Assembly: GCA_000701945.1 (NCBI GenBank)
Contig: KL370840.1
Location: 558,001-622,000 of the forward strand
Direction: 5' to 3'
Length of the DNA stretch: 64,000 nt
Origin: Anaerotruncus sp. MC2020
GTDB lineage: Bacteria; Bacillota; Clostridia; Oscillospirales; Ruminococcaceae
A program made the position numbers and the translations under genes. Shown here in pieces: positions 33,826 to 43,485 of this stretch; position 1 is the first letter of the stretch, and each line of letters begins with the position of its first letter. Under the pieces are notes generated by a model. The model was not told the DNA's origin. It saw only the letters and a program-made list of their open reading frames with translations, and made no database searches.

Positions 33826-36800
33826 TTACTGTACGTCGGCGACGTCCTCCTGGAAGTCCACCTGTTCCATTTTCAGGAGCTTGGAAATGCCGTCCTCCTG
33901 CATGGTGACACCGTAGAGGACGTTTGCCTCCTCCATGGCGCTTCGTCTGTGAGTTACGAGCACGAACTGCGTGGTATCGATGAATTTCTTGAGGTACTGA
34001 GCGTACTTCCTTACGTTGACCTCGTCGAGCGCCGCGTCTATCTCATCAAGTATGCAGAACGGCGCGGGTCTGAGCTTGAGTATCGCGAAGTATATCGCGA
34101 TAGCCACGAACGACTGCTCGCCGCCCGAGAGCGATATCAGGTTCTTGATGACCTTGCCCGGAGGCGCAACGCTTATCTCAATGCCCGATTCGAGAACGTT
34201 CTCGGGGTCGGAGAGAATTAGCTCCGCCTTGCCTCCGCCGAACAGCTCGACGAAAATCTCCTTGAAGTTGCTGTTTATGACCTGGAAGCTCTCGGAGAAA
34301 ATCCTGCACATTTCCTCGGTGAGGTCTGCGATTATCTTCTCGAGCTCGTTCTTGGACTTCTGCACGTCCGCGAGCTGTCCCGACAGGAACTCGTACCTCT
34401 CGGAGACCTCCTTGTACTCCTCGATAGCGGCAACATTGACGCTTCCGAGGGCGCGTATCTTGTTCTTTATCGTGGTGAGCTCAGCCTGTGCGGCGGTAAC
34501 GTCCTCGAGCTTTTCCGCGAGCTCCACAGCCTCACTGCGGTTGAGCTGATACACCTCGCGGAGCTGACCGATGATGTAGTCGGAGTCGCGCTCCACGGAC
34601 TCGCGGCGCTCCTCGAGCCTTGTCACCTCGCCCGAGAGCTTTTCCTTCGCCTCGTTGAGCCCCTTCATTCCGTTCTGTATTTCGTTGACGAGCTTGTTCT
34701 GCTCGGTGTGTATCGACTGATACCGCGCAATGTCGGCAAGGTAGGTGTCGGAGTTCGACTTCATATTGTCGAGCTCGTTTTTCAGCTTGTCGATGTCGCT
34801 CAGCTTCGTCTCGATGAGCTTGTTCTGCCGCTCTATCTCCTCCTCGAAGTGGCGGCTGCCCTGACCGAGCTCGGCGAGCTGTTCGTCGACGCGCTTTATC
34901 TCGTCCTGCTGAGCCTGTATGTCCTTTTCTATCTCGATGCCGTGTATCTTCATATCGGAGAGCTTCTGCGAGAGCTCCGCGCGCTCCATACGGAGCTTTT
35001 CGCGGCTGTCCTGCCCCTGCGCGAGCTTCTCCTCGGCATCCTTTATGAGCTTATCCGTCTCCGCGAGCGACTTCTCCGAATCGGCGATAGTCTGCTTTGC
35101 GGCGGCTATCCTCTGCTCGGACTCCGTGAGCAGTCTGCCCGAGTCCTCGCTCTGTGCGGTGAGGTGCTCCTTCAGCGAGTTGAGGCTCGACAGCTCCGCT
35201 CTCAGGCGGACTGCCTCTGCCTCCGCGTCGGCTATCTCCGATTTCGCGGCGTTGGTGTCGAATCTGAGCTTTTCCGACTCAGCACGCAGCTTCTCAGCCT
35301 TTGCGCTGAGCTCCTCGCGCTGTGATTCGAGCTTGACTATCTCCGCGTCGAGCTTTTCTATCTCGTTCTTGCGGGTTATCACGCCGCCCGACTTCATAGC
35401 CGAGCCGCCCGTGAACGAACCGCCTGCGTTGATGACCTGTCCGTCGAGGGTCACGATGCGGAACTTGTAGCCGTATTTCTTGGCGATAAGGGTAGCGGCG
35501 TCTATGTCCTCGGCAATGGCTATACGTCCGAGCAGCGACGCGATAATGCCCGCGAAGCGCTCGTCGTAGGTGACTATCCTGCTCGCGAGCGATACGAAGC
35601 CGTCGCAGCTTTCAAGTCCCTGCTCGCGGAGCTCATTGCCTTTGACCGACGTTATCGGCAGGAATGTGGCACGTCCGCCGTGCTGCTCCTTGAGGAAGCG
35701 GATACAGCGCTTGGCGATATCCTCGTTCTCGACGATGATGTTCTGCATCGCGCCGCCGAGAGCTGTCTCTACCGCGACCGCGTACTCAGGCTCAACGCCG
35801 ATGTTCTGCGCTACAGTACCGAGTATGCCGCCGATACGTCCCTGCTTCGAGGCTTTGAGCACCTGCTTTACGCTTCCCGCAAAGCCCTCCATGTTGTTTT
35901 CGAGGTCGCTGAGTATCTTTCTGCGCTGCTGCTTGTCTTTGAGCTCGAAGAGTACCTTCTCGAACTCCTCCTTTGCGCGCTCGAAGCCCTCCTTGCGCGA
36001 GGTGTACAGCCTTTCGAGTCCGCTGAGTCGGTTTGTCAGCTCCGCGGAATGCTCCTCGTTCTTGGCGGAAAGCTTCTCGTTCTCGGCAATTTTTTCGTCG
36101 TACTCGGCAAGCGCCTTTTCTGTGTCGCCCGACTTCTCGCGGAGCTCCGCAAGACGCGCCTCCTCGTCGGCAATGGTCTGCTTTGCAGCCTCCGCCGCAA
36201 AGGTGAACTCGCTCTGCTTGATGTACAGGGCATTTATCTCGCTGCCCGCCTTGTCTACGTTGTCGCCGAGCTGGTCATTTCTTGCCTCTGCCTTCTCGAA
36301 CTCGGCAGTGACCTCGGCAATCTCAGCTTCGAGCTTCACACGCTCGGCGCTGAGCCCGTCAATCTTCTTTTCAGCCTCGGACTTTCTTCCCTCGAGCTCG
36401 GACTTCGTCCTGCCCGCCTCTGCGATGCTCTGCTTTGCGGCTTCAATCGCCTGCTCGCAGTGGCTGATGTCGTTCTCAAATACGGCGATGTCCGCCTTCT
36501 TCTGCGACGAGGACTGCTCCTCCTCGAGCATTTTTCGTCTCAGCTCGTCGGACTTCATCGTACACTCCTGCATACGGCGGAAGCCGTCCTGAAGACGCTG
36601 TTCCTCTTTTTCTATGTCATTTTCGAGGTTCTCGTACTCGCCCTTGCTGACGAGTATCTTCTCGTCGAGCTTTGTGAGCTTTTCTTTGAGTTCATCGAGG
36701 CGCGCTATCCACACGGATATCTCGAGGCGTTTTCTCTCCTCGGCGAGCTTGATGAACTTCTCCGCCTTCTCCGACTGTATGCGGAGGGGTTCTACGCGTC

Positions 36801-37398
36801 CCTCGAGCTCGGCGAGAATGTCCGTCAGACGGAGCATATTCTCGTGCGCCGCGGTCAGCTTGCGCTCCGCCTCGAGCTTCTTGTAGCGGAACTTGGAAAT
36901 ACCTGCCGCCTCCTCGAAGATGTCGCGGCGCTCGCTGCTCTTGGCACCGACTATCTCCGCGATACGACCCTGACCGATGATGGAGTAGCCGTCGCGTCCG
37001 AGACCCGTGTCCATGAAGAGCTCGTTTATGTCTTTAAGTCGGCAGGGTCTGCCGTTGATGAGGTACTCGCTCTCGCCGCTCCTGTAGAGCTTACGCGTGA
37101 CCGCGACCTCGTCCTCCATATCGGCGAGAGTCCTGTCGGTATTGTCGATATTCAGCGTAACGGCTGCAAAGCCCATAGGCTTGCGCGCAACAGTACCGGA
37201 AAAAATAACGTCCTCCATTTTGTTTCCGCGGAGGGTCTTGGTCGACTGCTCGCCCAGTACCCAGCGCACGGAATCGCCGATATTACTTTTTCCGCTGCCG
37301 TTCGGACCTACTACCGCGGTAAGTCCCTTGTCGAACGTAAGGCTTATCTTATCGGGAAACGACTTGAATCCCTGAATCTCCAATGATTTTAGGTACAC
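33826..37398 (-). CDS. smc: Chromosome segregation protein SMC
   Basis: 1190 aa, standard length, starting at GTG 37398 behind GAGGAGGTGAG. N-terminal ATPase half has GPNGSGKSNIGDSVRWVLGEQS; coiled coil about 165-500; hinge about 505-650 (GFAGSVKQVLKASKQ, then GGSFTGGSAMKSGG); coiled coil back to about 1010; C-terminal half has the signature NLISLSGGEQSFVAIAI and Walker B FCILDEIDAALDE. Condensin core, usually with ScpA/ScpB (not in this window). Followed by ftsY, a common Firmicutes pairing. Confidence 0.97.
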   Translation of the reverse strand: MYLKSLEIQGFKSFPDKISLTFDKGLTAVVGPNGSGKSNIGDSVRWVLGEQSTKTLRGNKMEDVIFSGTVARKPMGFAAVTLNIDNTDRTLADMEDEVAVTRKLYRSGESEYLINGRPCRLKDINELFMDTGLGRDGYSIIGQGRIAEIVGAKSSERRDIFEEAAGISKFRYKKLEAERKLTAAHENMLRLTDILAELEGRVEPLRIQSEKAEKFIKLAEERKRLEISVWIARLDELKEKLTKLDEKILVSKGEYENLENDIEKEEQRLQDGFRRMQECTMKSDELRRKMLEEEQSSSQKKADIAVFENDISHCEQAIEAAKQSIAEAGRTKSELEGRKSEAEKKIDGLSAERVKLEAEIAEVTAEFEKAEARNDQLGDNVDKAGSEINALYIKQSEFTFAAEAAKQTIADEEARLAELREKSGDTEKALAEYDEKIAENEKLSAKNEEHSAELTNRLSGLERLYTSRKEGFERAKEEFEKVLFELKDKQQRRKILSDLENNMEGFAGSVKQVLKASKQGRIGGILGTVAQNIGVEPEYAVAVETALGGAMQNIIVENEDIAKRCIRFLKEQHGGRATFLPITSVKGNELREQGLESCDGFVSLASRIVTYDERFAGIIASLLGRIAIAEDIDAATLIAKKYGYKFRIVTLDGQVINAGGSFTGGSAMKSGGVITRKNEIEKLDAEIVKLESQREELSAKAEKLRAESEKLRFDTNAAKSEIADAEAEAVRLRAELSSLNSLKEHLTAQSEDSGRLLTESEQRIAAAKQTIADSEKSLAETDKLIKDAEEKLAQGQDSREKLRMERAELSQKLSDMKIHGIEIEKDIQAQQDEIKRVDEQLAELGQGSRHFEEEIERQNKLIETKLSDIDKLKNELDNMKSNSDTYLADIARYQSIHTEQNKLVNEIQNGMKGLNEAKEKLSGEVTRLEERRESVERDSDYIIGQLREVYQLNRSEAVELAEKLEDVTAAQAELTTIKNKIRALGSVNVAAIEEYKEVSERYEFLSGQLADVQKSKNELEKIIADLTEEMCRIFSESFQVINSNFKEIFVELFGGGKAELILSDPENVLESGIEISVAPPGKVIKNLISLSGGEQSFVAIAIYFAILKLRPAPFCILDEIDAALDEVNVRKYAQYLKKFIDTTQFVLVTHRRSAMEEANVLYGVTMQEDGISKLLKMEQVDFQEDVADVQ

Positions 37399-37402
37399 CC
37401 GC

Positions 37403-38398
37403 TCACCTCCTCAGCTCGCACTGATATTTCGGGACGCTCTCGTCCCCGATGACCTGTATGTCTATGCCCCTTTGGGCGAAATATTCTATGTTTGACTTTT
37501 TCTGTCCGACCGCCTTGCTGATGCACGACGGAGCCACCGCGAACGTGTACTCGCTTGCTCCCGCGGACTGCTCAATCTGAAAGCTCATATTGTAGCGGTA
37601 AATCATGCCCTCGCAGAGCTCGCGGAACGCGGGGTGATAGAAGCCTCCGACCATGTCCCTCTCCACGAATTCGCTCGCGTGCAGACCGCACTTTATCACG
37701 CGTATGCCGCTGCCCTCGAACATAACGAGTCCCGAAGCCGCGATGTCCACGACCTCGCCGAAGCTCATCGGCACGTACTCGCCGCTTGCAAGGAGCTCCG
37801 CGAGCCTCGTCCCGCGCAGTATGACCGTCGGATAGATTCGCACTGTATCGGGATGTATCTCCGCTATCCTATGCATTGTCAGGAGCTCGTCATCGCGCGT
37901 GCTGCCGTACAGACCTATCATCATCTGCAAGCCGAGCTCGAAGCCCCACTGCTTTATCATAGCGGCAGCTTTAACAACGTCCTCTGCGGAGTGTCCGCGC
38001 TCGTTGAGTTCGAGCACTCTGTCGCTCATCGACTGCGCACCGAGCTCTATCGCGGTGACGCCGCTCCTCGCGAGAATGCCGAGCACCTCGAAGTCGATGC
38101 AGTCGGGACGCGTCGAGCAGCGTATGCCCTTGAACTTTCCCGCTCCGACGAAATCCTTTGCCGCGTCGAGGAGCTCATGCATATAGTCGCGCGGGATAGC
38201 CGTGAAGCTGCCTCCGAAGAAGGCTATCTCGGTATCCTCGGGAGACTTCACCTCCGCGAGCGCCTTTTCGCATATCTCACGCACCTCATCGCCGTCAGGC
38301 AGATGCTGAGCGCCGCTTATCGTGCGCTGGTCGCAGAAGCTGCACTGATGCGGGCAGCCTACGTGCGGGATAAAAATGGAAATGTTACTGTGTTTCAT
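37403..38398 (-). CDS. Elp3-like radical SAM protein
   Basis: 331 aa from ATG 38398, inside the end of rnc. CPHQCSFC (C15, C19, C22) is the CxxxCxxC iron-sulfur site. FFGGSFTAIP, VTAIELGAQSMSDRVLELNERGH, LGLQMMIGLYG and RIYPTVILRGT follow the ELP3/YhcC-like TIM barrel. There is no GNAT domain, unlike full Elp3. This gene is a known neighbour of rnc and smc in Clostridia; the substrate is unassigned. Confidence 0.88.
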   Translation of the reverse strand: MKHSNISIFIPHVGCPHQCSFCDQRTISGAQHLPDGDEVREICEKALAEVKSPEDTEIAFFGGSFTAIPRDYMHELLDAAKDFVGAGKFKGIRCSTRPDCIDFEVLGILARSGVTAIELGAQSMSDRVLELNERGHSAEDVVKAAAMIKQWGFELGLQMMIGLYGSTRDDELLTMHRIAEIHPDTVRIYPTVILRGTRLAELLASGEYVPMSFGEVVDIAASGLVMFEGSGIRVIKCGLHASEFVERDMVGGFYHPAFRELCEGMIYRYNMSFQIEQSAGASEYTFAVAPSCISKAVGQKKSNIEYFAQRGIDIQVIGDESVPKYQCELRR

Positions 38399-39077
38399 AG
38401 CCCATGAGCTCCAGCGCTTCCTTTGCGGCAAGCTGCTCTGCTTCCTTCTTGCTTCTGCCCTTGCCCTTGCCGATGACCTGCGAATTCAGCATGACCTCGA
38501 CAACGAAGCGCTTGTTGTGGTCGGGACCCTCTTCGCCGATGAGGACGTACTCGACCTTTTCCTCGGGGTTCTTCTGTACGACCTCCTGAAGCACTGTCTT
38601 GAAGTCGCTGAACGCTTTCTTAGCCTCGTGCTCGAGGTCCTCTGGGATGAAGCGCAGGATGTGCTTCCTTGCAGCCTCCATGCCTCCGTCGAGGTAAATA
38701 GCCGCAATTACAGCCTCGAATGCGTCCGCGAGTATAGACGGACGCTCGCGCCCGCCCGTATTCTCCTCGCCCTTGCCGAGGAGGAGGTAGCTGCCGAGGT
38801 CAATCTGCCGCGCAAAAACGTGCAGGCTTTTCTCGCACACGAGGGAAGCCCTCAGCTTCGTGAGGTCGCCCTCGGCAACGCTCGTGAGGTGCTTGTAGAG
38901 GTAGTCCGACACGACTATCGAGAGCACGCTGTCCCCGAGGAACTCGAGGCGCTCGTTGCTGCCGTTGGGGTGCTTCTTCTCGTTCGCGTATGACGAATGC
39001 GAAAGCGCCTGATGAATGAGGTGCTTATCCTTGAACGTATATCCTATTTTTTCTTCAAATTCTGCTATATCACACAT
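38385..39077 (-). CDS. rnc: Ribonuclease III
   Basis: 230 aa from ATG 39077, with AAGGAG 7 bases upstream; an in-frame extension of 13 codons reaches into plsX. It cuts double-stranded RNA, including rRNA precursors. The catalytic signature is NERLEFLGDSVLS (about 40-52), with a second acidic patch DAFEAVIAAIYLDGG; the dsRNA-binding domain is about 158-225 (KRFVVEVMLNSQVIGKGKG, KKEAEQLAAKEAL). It overlaps plsX by 8 bases. No acpP gene lies between plsX and rnc. Confidence 0.96.
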   Translation of the reverse strand: MCDIAEFEEKIGYTFKDKHLIHQALSHSSYANEKKHPNGSNERLEFLGDSVLSIVVSDYLYKHLTSVAEGDLTKLRASLVCEKSLHVFARQIDLGSYLLLGKGEENTGGRERPSILADAFEAVIAAIYLDGGMEAARKHILRFIPEDLEHEAKKAFSDFKTVLQEVVQKNPEEKVEYVLIGEEGPDHNKRFVVEVMLNSQVIGKGKGRSKKEAEQLAAKEALELMGYETQ

Positions 39078-40089
39078 TGTCCTGCTCCTTGTCAGCCGAC
39101 GGCATATTCCCGACATATTCCGCGATAGCCGCCGTAATGTTTTCCTCCGCGCACCTCTGCGCCTGCTTTATGGCATTGAAGAACGCATAGGCGTCCGAGC
39201 TTCCGTGCGCCTTGATTACGGGCTTTCTCACTCCGAGGAGGACCGAGCCGCCCGTTTCGCGGTAGTCCATCTGCTTCTTGAACAGCTTTATCTTGCCGAG
39301 TGAGAACAGCGCGCCTATCTTGCCCGCGCCCGAGTACAGCCACTTGACCTTGTTCCCGAACAGCGACGCCACGCCCTCATAGAGCTTGAGCACGATATTG
39401 CCCGTGAAGCCGTCGGTCACAACGACCTGACAGTCTCCCTCGGGGACGTCTCTCGCCTCAACGTTGCCGTAGAAATTGAGTCCCGACTCCTTCAGCATCT
39501 TGTACGCCTCTATCTCGAGCTCTCTGCCCTTAGTGTCCTCGGCGCCGACGTTGAGAAGACCTACTGTAGGCGATTTCACGCCGACTACCTTCTCCATGTA
39601 GGCGCTGCCCATGACTGCGAATTGCAGCAGCATCTCGGGTCTGCACTCGACATTCGCGCCCGCGTCGAGCAGTATGAAGCTGCCCTTATTCGTCGGGAGC
39701 ATCGGTGCGGGAGCAACTCGCTTGATACCTTTGATGCGCTTGACGATGAAGGTCGCGCCCATAACGAGGGCGCCCGTGCTTCCCGCGGAGACGAAGGCGT
39801 CTCCCCTGCCCTCCGCGAGCAGCCGCAGTCCGACAGCCATCGAGGAATCCTTCCCCGACTTGATTATCTCCTTCGGCTCGTCATGTATATCAAAAACATC
39901 ATCGGTGTGCTCTATCTCCATGCCGTCGAGGCTTATCTTATGCGCGGCGGCACACTCCCTTATCTTGTCGGCGCTGCCCGTCAGGACTATCTTTGTCCCG
40001 AGCTCGCGGACTGCTTTCTCGCAGCCTTTCAGCACCTCGAGGGGAGCTCTGTCCCCTCCGAATGCGTCAACTATTACTGTTGTAGCCAA
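39070..40089 (-). CDS. plsX: Phosphate acyltransferase PlsX
   Basis: It converts acyl-ACP to acyl-phosphate for phospholipid synthesis. Conserved: VIVDAFGGDRAPLEVLKG at the start, GSADKIRE, FVSAGSTGALVMGA, LLDAGANVECRPEML, VVVTDGFTGNIVLK. No ATG is available. I chose TTG 40089 (about 339 aa), which puts the conserved TTVIVDAFGGD at the N-terminus with GGGAG 10 bases upstream; TTG at 40098 or 40119 would add 3 or 10 residues. It overlaps the end of trmFO. Confidence 0.93.
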   Translation of the reverse strand: MATTVIVDAFGGDRAPLEVLKGCEKAVRELGTKIVLTGSADKIRECAAAHKISLDGMEIEHTDDVFDIHDEPKEIIKSGKDSSMAVGLRLLAEGRGDAFVSAGSTGALVMGATFIVKRIKGIKRVAPAPMLPTNKGSFILLDAGANVECRPEMLLQFAVMGSAYMEKVVGVKSPTVGLLNVGAEDTKGRELEIEAYKMLKESGLNFYGNVEARDVPEGDCQVVVTDGFTGNIVLKLYEGVASLFGNKVKWLYSGAGKIGALFSLGKIKLFKKQMDYRETGGSVLLGVRKPVIKAHGSSDAYAFFNAIKQAQRCAEENITAAIAEYVGNMPSADKEQDNV

Positions 40090-41392
40090 TCCTATCAAGC
40101 TCCCTTTGCAGAGATTCAACGGCGCGTTTTGCGTATACGCCGTACTTTTCCTTCTTGTCCTTTATCCTCACGCCGATGTCGGGGAGAATTCCCATATTCG
40201 CGCCCATAGGCTGGAACTTACCGTCGTTGAACGGGTCGCTGATGTAGGCACTGAGTGCTCCCGTCATCGTATCCTTCGGGAGCTGTATCGGCTCGAGCCC
40301 GAGCAGCCGTCTTGCGGCAGCCGTACCCGCGATGATTCCGCTCGCTGCGGACTCCATATAGCCCTCGACTCCCGTCATCTGCCCCGCGAAGTAGATATCG
40401 GGGTGCTCCCTCATTGAGAAGTCGGCATTGAGCAGCACAGGACTGTTTATGAATGTGTTCCTGTGCATTACACCGAAGCGCATGAACTCGGCGTTTTCGA
40501 GTCCCGGTATCATAGAGAATACGCGCTTCTGCTCGCCGAATTTGAGATTTGTCTGGAAGCCGACGAGGTTGAACAGCGTAGCCTCGCGGTTCTCGCGCCT
40601 GAGCTGAACCACCGCATACGGACGTCTGCCCGTGCGCTGGTCGGTTATGCCGACGGGCTTCATCGGACCGAATCTCATCGTGTCCTCGCCGCGTGAGGCA
40701 AGCTCCTCTATCGGCATACAGCCCTCATACACGCTGAACGGGTGAGTCTCGAAGTCCTTGAGCTGTACCCTCTCCGCGCCGATGAGCGCCCTGTAGAACG
40801 CGAGGTATTCCTCCTTGTTCATCGGGCAGTTGATGTAGTCGGCGTCGCCGCGGTCGTAGCGCGAAGCGAAGAATACCTTCTCCAAGTCGAGGCTCTCATA
40901 GGTCACTATCGGAGCCGCCGCGTCGTAGAAGCTGAGCCCCTCGCCGCAGAGCTTTTTTATCTCCTCAGCGAGCGCGCCCGCCGTGAGCGGCCCCGTAGCG
41001 ATAATGGTGACGCCCTCGGGTATCTCCGTGACCTCCTGCTCAATGACCTCAATGAGCGGCTCGCTCTTTATCTTCTCGGTCACGCTGTCGGAGAAGCGCT
41101 CGCGGTCGACCGCAAGTGCGCCTCCTGCCTCGACTGCGTTCGCCTTCGCGCAGGGAACGGTCAGCGAGCCGAGCATTTCCATTTCTGTTTTCAGCAGTCC
41201 CGCCGCCGATTCGAGCCTTGCCGCTTTTAGCGAGTTCGAGCAGACGAGCTCGGCGAATCCGCTGTATTTATGCGCGGGAGTGAACTTCTGCGGCTTCATC
41301 TCAAACAGCCGCACGCCTATCCCGTACCTTGCGAGTGCCCACGCCGCCTCACAGCCTGCGAGCCCCGCGCCTATAACGTTGACTCTCGTCAT
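40067..41392 (-). CDS. trmFO: Folate-dependent tRNA methyltransferase TrmFO
   Basis: 441 aa. It makes 5-methyluridine at position 54 of tRNA, using methylene-THF and FAD. N-terminal FAD-binding fold VNVIGAGLAGCEAAWALAR (about 4-22), then CSNSLKAARLESAAGLLKTE, and a C-terminal part with GQMTGVEGYMESAASGIIAG. Starts within the topA stop (ATGA), the usual topA-trmFO coupling of Firmicutes. Confidence 0.96.
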   Translation of the reverse strand: MTRVNVIGAGLAGCEAAWALARYGIGVRLFEMKPQKFTPAHKYSGFAELVCSNSLKAARLESAAGLLKTEMEMLGSLTVPCAKANAVEAGGALAVDRERFSDSVTEKIKSEPLIEVIEQEVTEIPEGVTIIATGPLTAGALAEEIKKLCGEGLSFYDAAAPIVTYESLDLEKVFFASRYDRGDADYINCPMNKEEYLAFYRALIGAERVQLKDFETHPFSVYEGCMPIEELASRGEDTMRFGPMKPVGITDQRTGRRPYAVVQLRRENREATLFNLVGFQTNLKFGEQKRVFSMIPGLENAEFMRFGVMHRNTFINSPVLLNADFSMREHPDIYFAGQMTGVEGYMESAASGIIAGTAAARRLLGLEPIQLPKDTMTGALSAYISDPFNDGKFQPMGANMGILPDIGVRIKDKKEKYGVYAKRAVESLQRELDRIGYNSNS

Positions 41393-43470
41393 TTTTTCAG
41401 CTCTCTTTCATAGCCGCAGCCCTCGTTCTCACAGACGAGCCTGCCCGACTTGCCGCCCTTGTTGAACAGCGTCTTTCCGCAGTCGGGACATACCTCCGCC
41501 GTCGGGACGTTCCACGTCATGAAGTTGCACTCGGGGAAGCCCTCACAGCCGTAGAAGCTCCTGCCCTTCTTTGACTTTTTGAGCAGCATCTTCTTGCCGC
41601 ACCTCGGACAGCTGCCCTCGGTCTCGGTGACTATCTTCTTCGTATTCGAGCACTCGGGGAAGCCGGGGCACGCGAGGAACTTGCCGTATCTGCCGTACTT
41701 GATGACCATATTGCGTCCGCACGCCTCGCAGATGACGTCGGTCTCCTCGTCGGGCACCTTCACGCGCTTGCCCTCCATAGCCTCCTCAGCCTTGCTGAGG
41801 GTATCGGAGAAGCCGTCGTAGAACTCGTGCAGGGTGCTGACCCAGTCCTTGACACCGTGCTCTATCTCGTCGAGGTTGTTCTCCATCTCGGCGGTGAACT
41901 TCGCGTCGACTATCTCGTTGAAGTGCTCCTTCATCAGCTCGGTAATGACCTCGCCGAGGTTTGTCGGCTTGAGAGCCTTGCCCTCGTGCTCGACGTACTG
42001 ACGCGCCGTAATGGTCGTAATCGTCGGAGCGTAGGTACTCGGGCGGCCTATGCCGTTCTCCTCGAGCGCCTTTATCAGCGAAGCCTCGGTGTAGCGCGGA
42101 GGCGGCTGAGTGAAGTGCTGATTGCCCGTTATGGATTTGAGCTTGACGTTGTCGCCGACCGCAAGGGGCGGGAGCATTTTCTTGTTCTCGTCAGCTCCGT
42201 CCGTGGACTCGACATACAGCTTCGTGAAGCCGTCGAACTTGACGGAGTAGCCCGACGCGCGGAACATACAGCTGTTCGCCTCGATGTCGACGGATACCGT
42301 ATCGAGCAGAGCGTTTGCCATCTGACTTGCGATGAAGCGCTCCCATATGAGCTTGTAAAGCTTGAACTGGTCGCTTGAAAGTCCCGATTTCACGCGCTCG
42401 GGCGAGAGCTCGGGAGTAGAGGGGCGAATCGCCTCGTGCGCGTCCTGAGCATTGCTCTTGGTCTTGAAAACGCGGGGCTTCTCGGGGAGGTACTCGCTGC
42501 CGTAAACGGTGCTGATGTACTGAGCCGCAGCAGCCTTAGCCTCCTCGGAGATACGGAGGCTGTCGGTTCTCATGTAGGTGATGAGACCTACCGCGCCGAT
42601 TCCCTCGACGTCAACGCCTTCGTACAGCTCCTGCGCCGCCTTCATGGTGCGCTTTGCGCTGAATCCGAGCTTGCGGGAAGCCTCCTGCTGCATGGTCGAC
42701 GTGATGAACGGCGGAGCTGGCTGCTTCTTGGTTATCTTCTTCTTTACTGAGGTGACCTCATACTGTGCGCCCTCGAGCCTTGCGAGGAGACCGTCAGCCT
42801 CCGCCTTGTTGGCTATCTCGAGCTTCTTGCCGTCTACAGCGACGAGCGCCGCCTCGAACACCTTCCTCGAGCCGGGCGCAGTGAACTTAGCGTCCACAGA
42901 CCAGTACTCCTTGGGCACGAACTTGCGTATCTCGTTCTCGCGGTCTACCACGAGACGGACAGCTACGGACTGCACGCGTCCTGCCGACAGACCGCGCTTC
43001 ACCTTCTTCCACAGGAAGGGGCTTAGCTTGTAGCCGACGAGGCGGTCGAGTATGCGGCGAGCCTGCTGCGCGTTGACAAGGTCAACGTCTATCTTGTGCG
43101 GATTGCTCATGCCGTTCTGAACGCCCGTCTTTGTTATCTCGTTGAAGGCAACGCGGTTGTTGTCGTTCATATCGAGCTTGAGCATCTGCGCTATATGCCA
43201 TGATATAGCCTCTCCCTCGCGGTCAGGGTCGGTCGCGAGGTAGACCTTGCCGCTCTTTTTCGCGCACTTCTTGAGGTCGCTGATAATGTCCTCCTTGCCC
43301 TTCATATCCGTGTACTGCGGAGCGAAATCGTGCTCGGTGTCAACTCCGAGCTTCGACTTCGGCAGGTCGCGGACGTGACCCATTGAAGCGACTACCTTAT
43401 ACCCCTTGCCGAGATATTTCTGTATCGTTTTTGCCTTTGCAGGCGACTCAACTATAACTAAGTCTGACAT
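41389..43470 (-). CDS. topA: DNA topoisomerase I
   Basis: 693 aa, type IA. Toprim domain at the start (VIVESPAKAKTIQKYLGKGY, then ATDPDREGEAISWH). Active-site Tyr in GLITYMRTDSLRIS (about 305). Three C-terminal Cys4 zinc ribbons: CEACGRNMV...CPGFPEC, CPRCGKKML...CEGFPEC and CPDCGKTLF...CENEGC (about 580-690). It relaxes negative supercoils. It lies between dprA and trmFO, the standard dprA-topA-trmFO order. Confidence 0.97.
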   Translation of the reverse strand: MSDLVIVESPAKAKTIQKYLGKGYKVVASMGHVRDLPKSKLGVDTEHDFAPQYTDMKGKEDIISDLKKCAKKSGKVYLATDPDREGEAISWHIAQMLKLDMNDNNRVAFNEITKTGVQNGMSNPHKIDVDLVNAQQARRILDRLVGYKLSPFLWKKVKRGLSAGRVQSVAVRLVVDRENEIRKFVPKEYWSVDAKFTAPGSRKVFEAALVAVDGKKLEIANKAEADGLLARLEGAQYEVTSVKKKITKKQPAPPFITSTMQQEASRKLGFSAKRTMKAAQELYEGVDVEGIGAVGLITYMRTDSLRISEEAKAAAAQYISTVYGSEYLPEKPRVFKTKSNAQDAHEAIRPSTPELSPERVKSGLSSDQFKLYKLIWERFIASQMANALLDTVSVDIEANSCMFRASGYSVKFDGFTKLYVESTDGADENKKMLPPLAVGDNVKLKSITGNQHFTQPPPRYTEASLIKALEENGIGRPSTYAPTITTITARQYVEHEGKALKPTNLGEVITELMKEHFNEIVDAKFTAEMENNLDEIEHGVKDWVSTLHEFYDGFSDTLSKAEEAMEGKRVKVPDEETDVICEACGRNMVIKYGRYGKFLACPGFPECSNTKKIVTETEGSCPRCGKKMLLKKSKKGRSFYGCEGFPECNFMTWNVPTAEVCPDCGKTLFNKGGKSGRLVCENEGCGYERELKK

Positions 43471-43485
43471 TTGTCTTTTTACCCC

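Noticed and set aside
35680..37386. 568-codon open frame on the + strand opposite smc
   Set aside because: Leu-rich mirror of the SMC coiled coil caused by codon bias; no family similarity.
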